NCBI GenBank assembly: GCA_018660965.1
Contig: JABJJH010000343.1
Location: 1-14,353 of the forward strand
Length of the DNA stretch: 14,353 nt
Direction of reading: 5' to 3'
From: Rhodospirillaceae bacterium
Lineage (GTDB): Bacteria > Pseudomonadota > Alphaproteobacteria > UBA8366 > GCA-2717185
The position numbers and the translations under genes are program-made. This document shows positions 13,680 through 14,353 of this stretch, in pieces. The notes under the pieces were generated by a model that saw only the letters and a list, made by a program, of their open reading frames with translations, was not told where the DNA came from and made no database searches. Within the stretch, counting starts at the first letter, position 1. Each line of letters opens with the position of its first letter.

Positions 13680-14353
13680 ATGAAAGCTTTATATTTACTA
13701 TGTTCGACCGCCGCCGCAGTCGGCATGCTCCTTTCCCCCACGAGTGCGAGTGCGGGAGAAATTACCGTCATGTCATGGGGCGGGGCTTATACGAAAAGTC
13801 AGGTGGAGGCTTATAACAAACCCTGGATGGCGAAGACCGGGCACAAGTTGAATTCCGTTGATTCACCCAACCCTTCCGCCCCCATTAAGGCGCAGGTGAC
13901 CGCTGGCAAGGTTTCCATCGATGTCGCCGATGTCGAGTATTCCGACGCCGTCCGCTATTGCGACGAGGGCTTGTTGGAACCCATCGACCCGAAGATGCTG
14001 CCCGCTGGTTCGGACGGGACCGCAGCCATTGATGATTTTGTCAAAGGCGGACTGACCGATTGCGGCGTCGCCAACATCGTATGGTCGACGGTCTTCGCAT
14101 ATGACAGCTCCAAGATAACGGGCGCGAAACCGACCACAATGGCCGATTTCTTCGACACCGCTAAATTCCCCGGCAAGCGCGGCATGCGCAAGGGCGCCAA
14201 GGCGAATCTGGAAATGGCGCTGATGGCCGATGGCGTGCCGGCAAGTAATGTGTACAAGCTTCTCGGCACACCCGCGGGGGTCAAACGCGCCTTCGCGAAG
14301 ATGGACAGCATCAAGAAAAATATTGTCTGGTGGGAAGCCGGCGCCCAGGCGCC
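13680..14353 (+). CDS. Extracellular solute-binding protein, PotD-like (C-terminus cut by window edge)
   Basis: The N-terminal 224 residues of a periplasmic binding protein for the ABC importer. A Sec signal peptide of about 25 residues ends TSASA before GEITVMSWGGAYTKSQ, the typical first strand and ligand-binding loop of polyamine-type binding proteins. SIDVADVEYSDAVRYCDEGL and LTDCGVANIVWSTVFAYD follow. Cys94 and Cys128 could form a disulfide. AGGGAG lies about 8 nt upstream of the ATG at 13680. The frame is open to the end of the window, so about a third of the protein is missing. It binds solute in the periplasm and delivers it to the permease. A polyamine-like or related organic ligand is inferred from family resemblance. 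Confidence 0.94.
   Translation, partial: MKALYLLCSTAAAVGMLLSPTSASAGEITVMSWGGAYTKSQVEAYNKPWMAKTGHKLNSVDSPNPSAPIKAQVTAGKVSIDVADVEYSDAVRYCDEGLLEPIDPKMLPAGSDGTAAIDDFVKGGLTDCGVANIVWSTVFAYDSSKITGAKPTTMADFFDTAKFPGKRGMRKGAKANLEMALMADGVPASNVYKLLGTPAGVKRAFAKMDSIKKNIVWWEAGAQA

Noticed and set aside
13955..14314. Minus-strand ORF over the solute-binding protein
   Set aside because: The plus frame has a signal peptide, ribosome binding site and family motifs; the minus frame is a shadow.
1..14353. CRISPR arrays, tRNA or rRNA genes, insertion sequences
   Set aside because: No regularly spaced repeats, cloverleaf sequences, rRNA motifs, transposase reading frames or terminal inverted repeats were seen on either strand.

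Overview
The window looks like chromosome from a GC-rich alphaproteobacterium, probably a Rhodospirillales-like or related marine/soil lineage. This is inferred from the strong G/C preference at third codon positions in most genes, a TolB/TPR-type class III nucleotidyl cyclase, and catabolic and transport genes of types common in that class. No rRNA, tRNA, CRISPR array or insertion sequence was recognised.

Layout. (a) 1-1724, minus strand: an acyl-CoA dehydrogenase followed by a Gfo/Idh/MocA oxidoreductase that runs off the left edge. (b) 1881-2750, plus strand: a divergent SDR of the PECR/2,4-dienoyl-CoA reductase type. Together with (a) it suggests CoA-thioester metabolism. (c) 2751-5215: a visibly AT-richer islet with two tandem paralogous lipoproteins that share an unrecognised N-terminal domain and end in Sel1-like helical sequence. 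This is the most unusual part of the window. (d) 5220-7921, minus strand: a DMT/EamA transporter followed by a predicted adenylate cyclase fused to a TolB-like domain and TPRs. The cyclase converges on the second lipoprotein with only 4 nt between stop codons. (e) 8037-9128: an unrecognised 363-residue protein, convergent with a GntR/HutC-type regulator (9135-9857). (f) The regulator is divergent from an EthD/Dabb-like protein (10032-10748) that has a good sigma70-type promoter. (g) 10776-12415: a stand-alone nucleotidyltransferase, a long AT-rich intergenic stretch, a peptidoglycan-binding-like protein and a small ORF with coding-like codon use. (h) 12514-14353: the start of an ABC uptake operon of the polyamine/PotA-PotD type, with the ATPase, an intercistronic hairpin and a secreted solute-binding protein cut by the right edge.

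How they fit. The genes at the left end and around the GntR regulator look like small catabolic clusters under local regulators. The ABC operon imports a small, probably cationic, organic solute. The lipoprotein islet and the nucleotidyltransferase/peptidoglycan-binding region look accessory. No complete known defence or mobile system was recognised. The best candidate for something undescribed is the paralogous lipoprotein pair.
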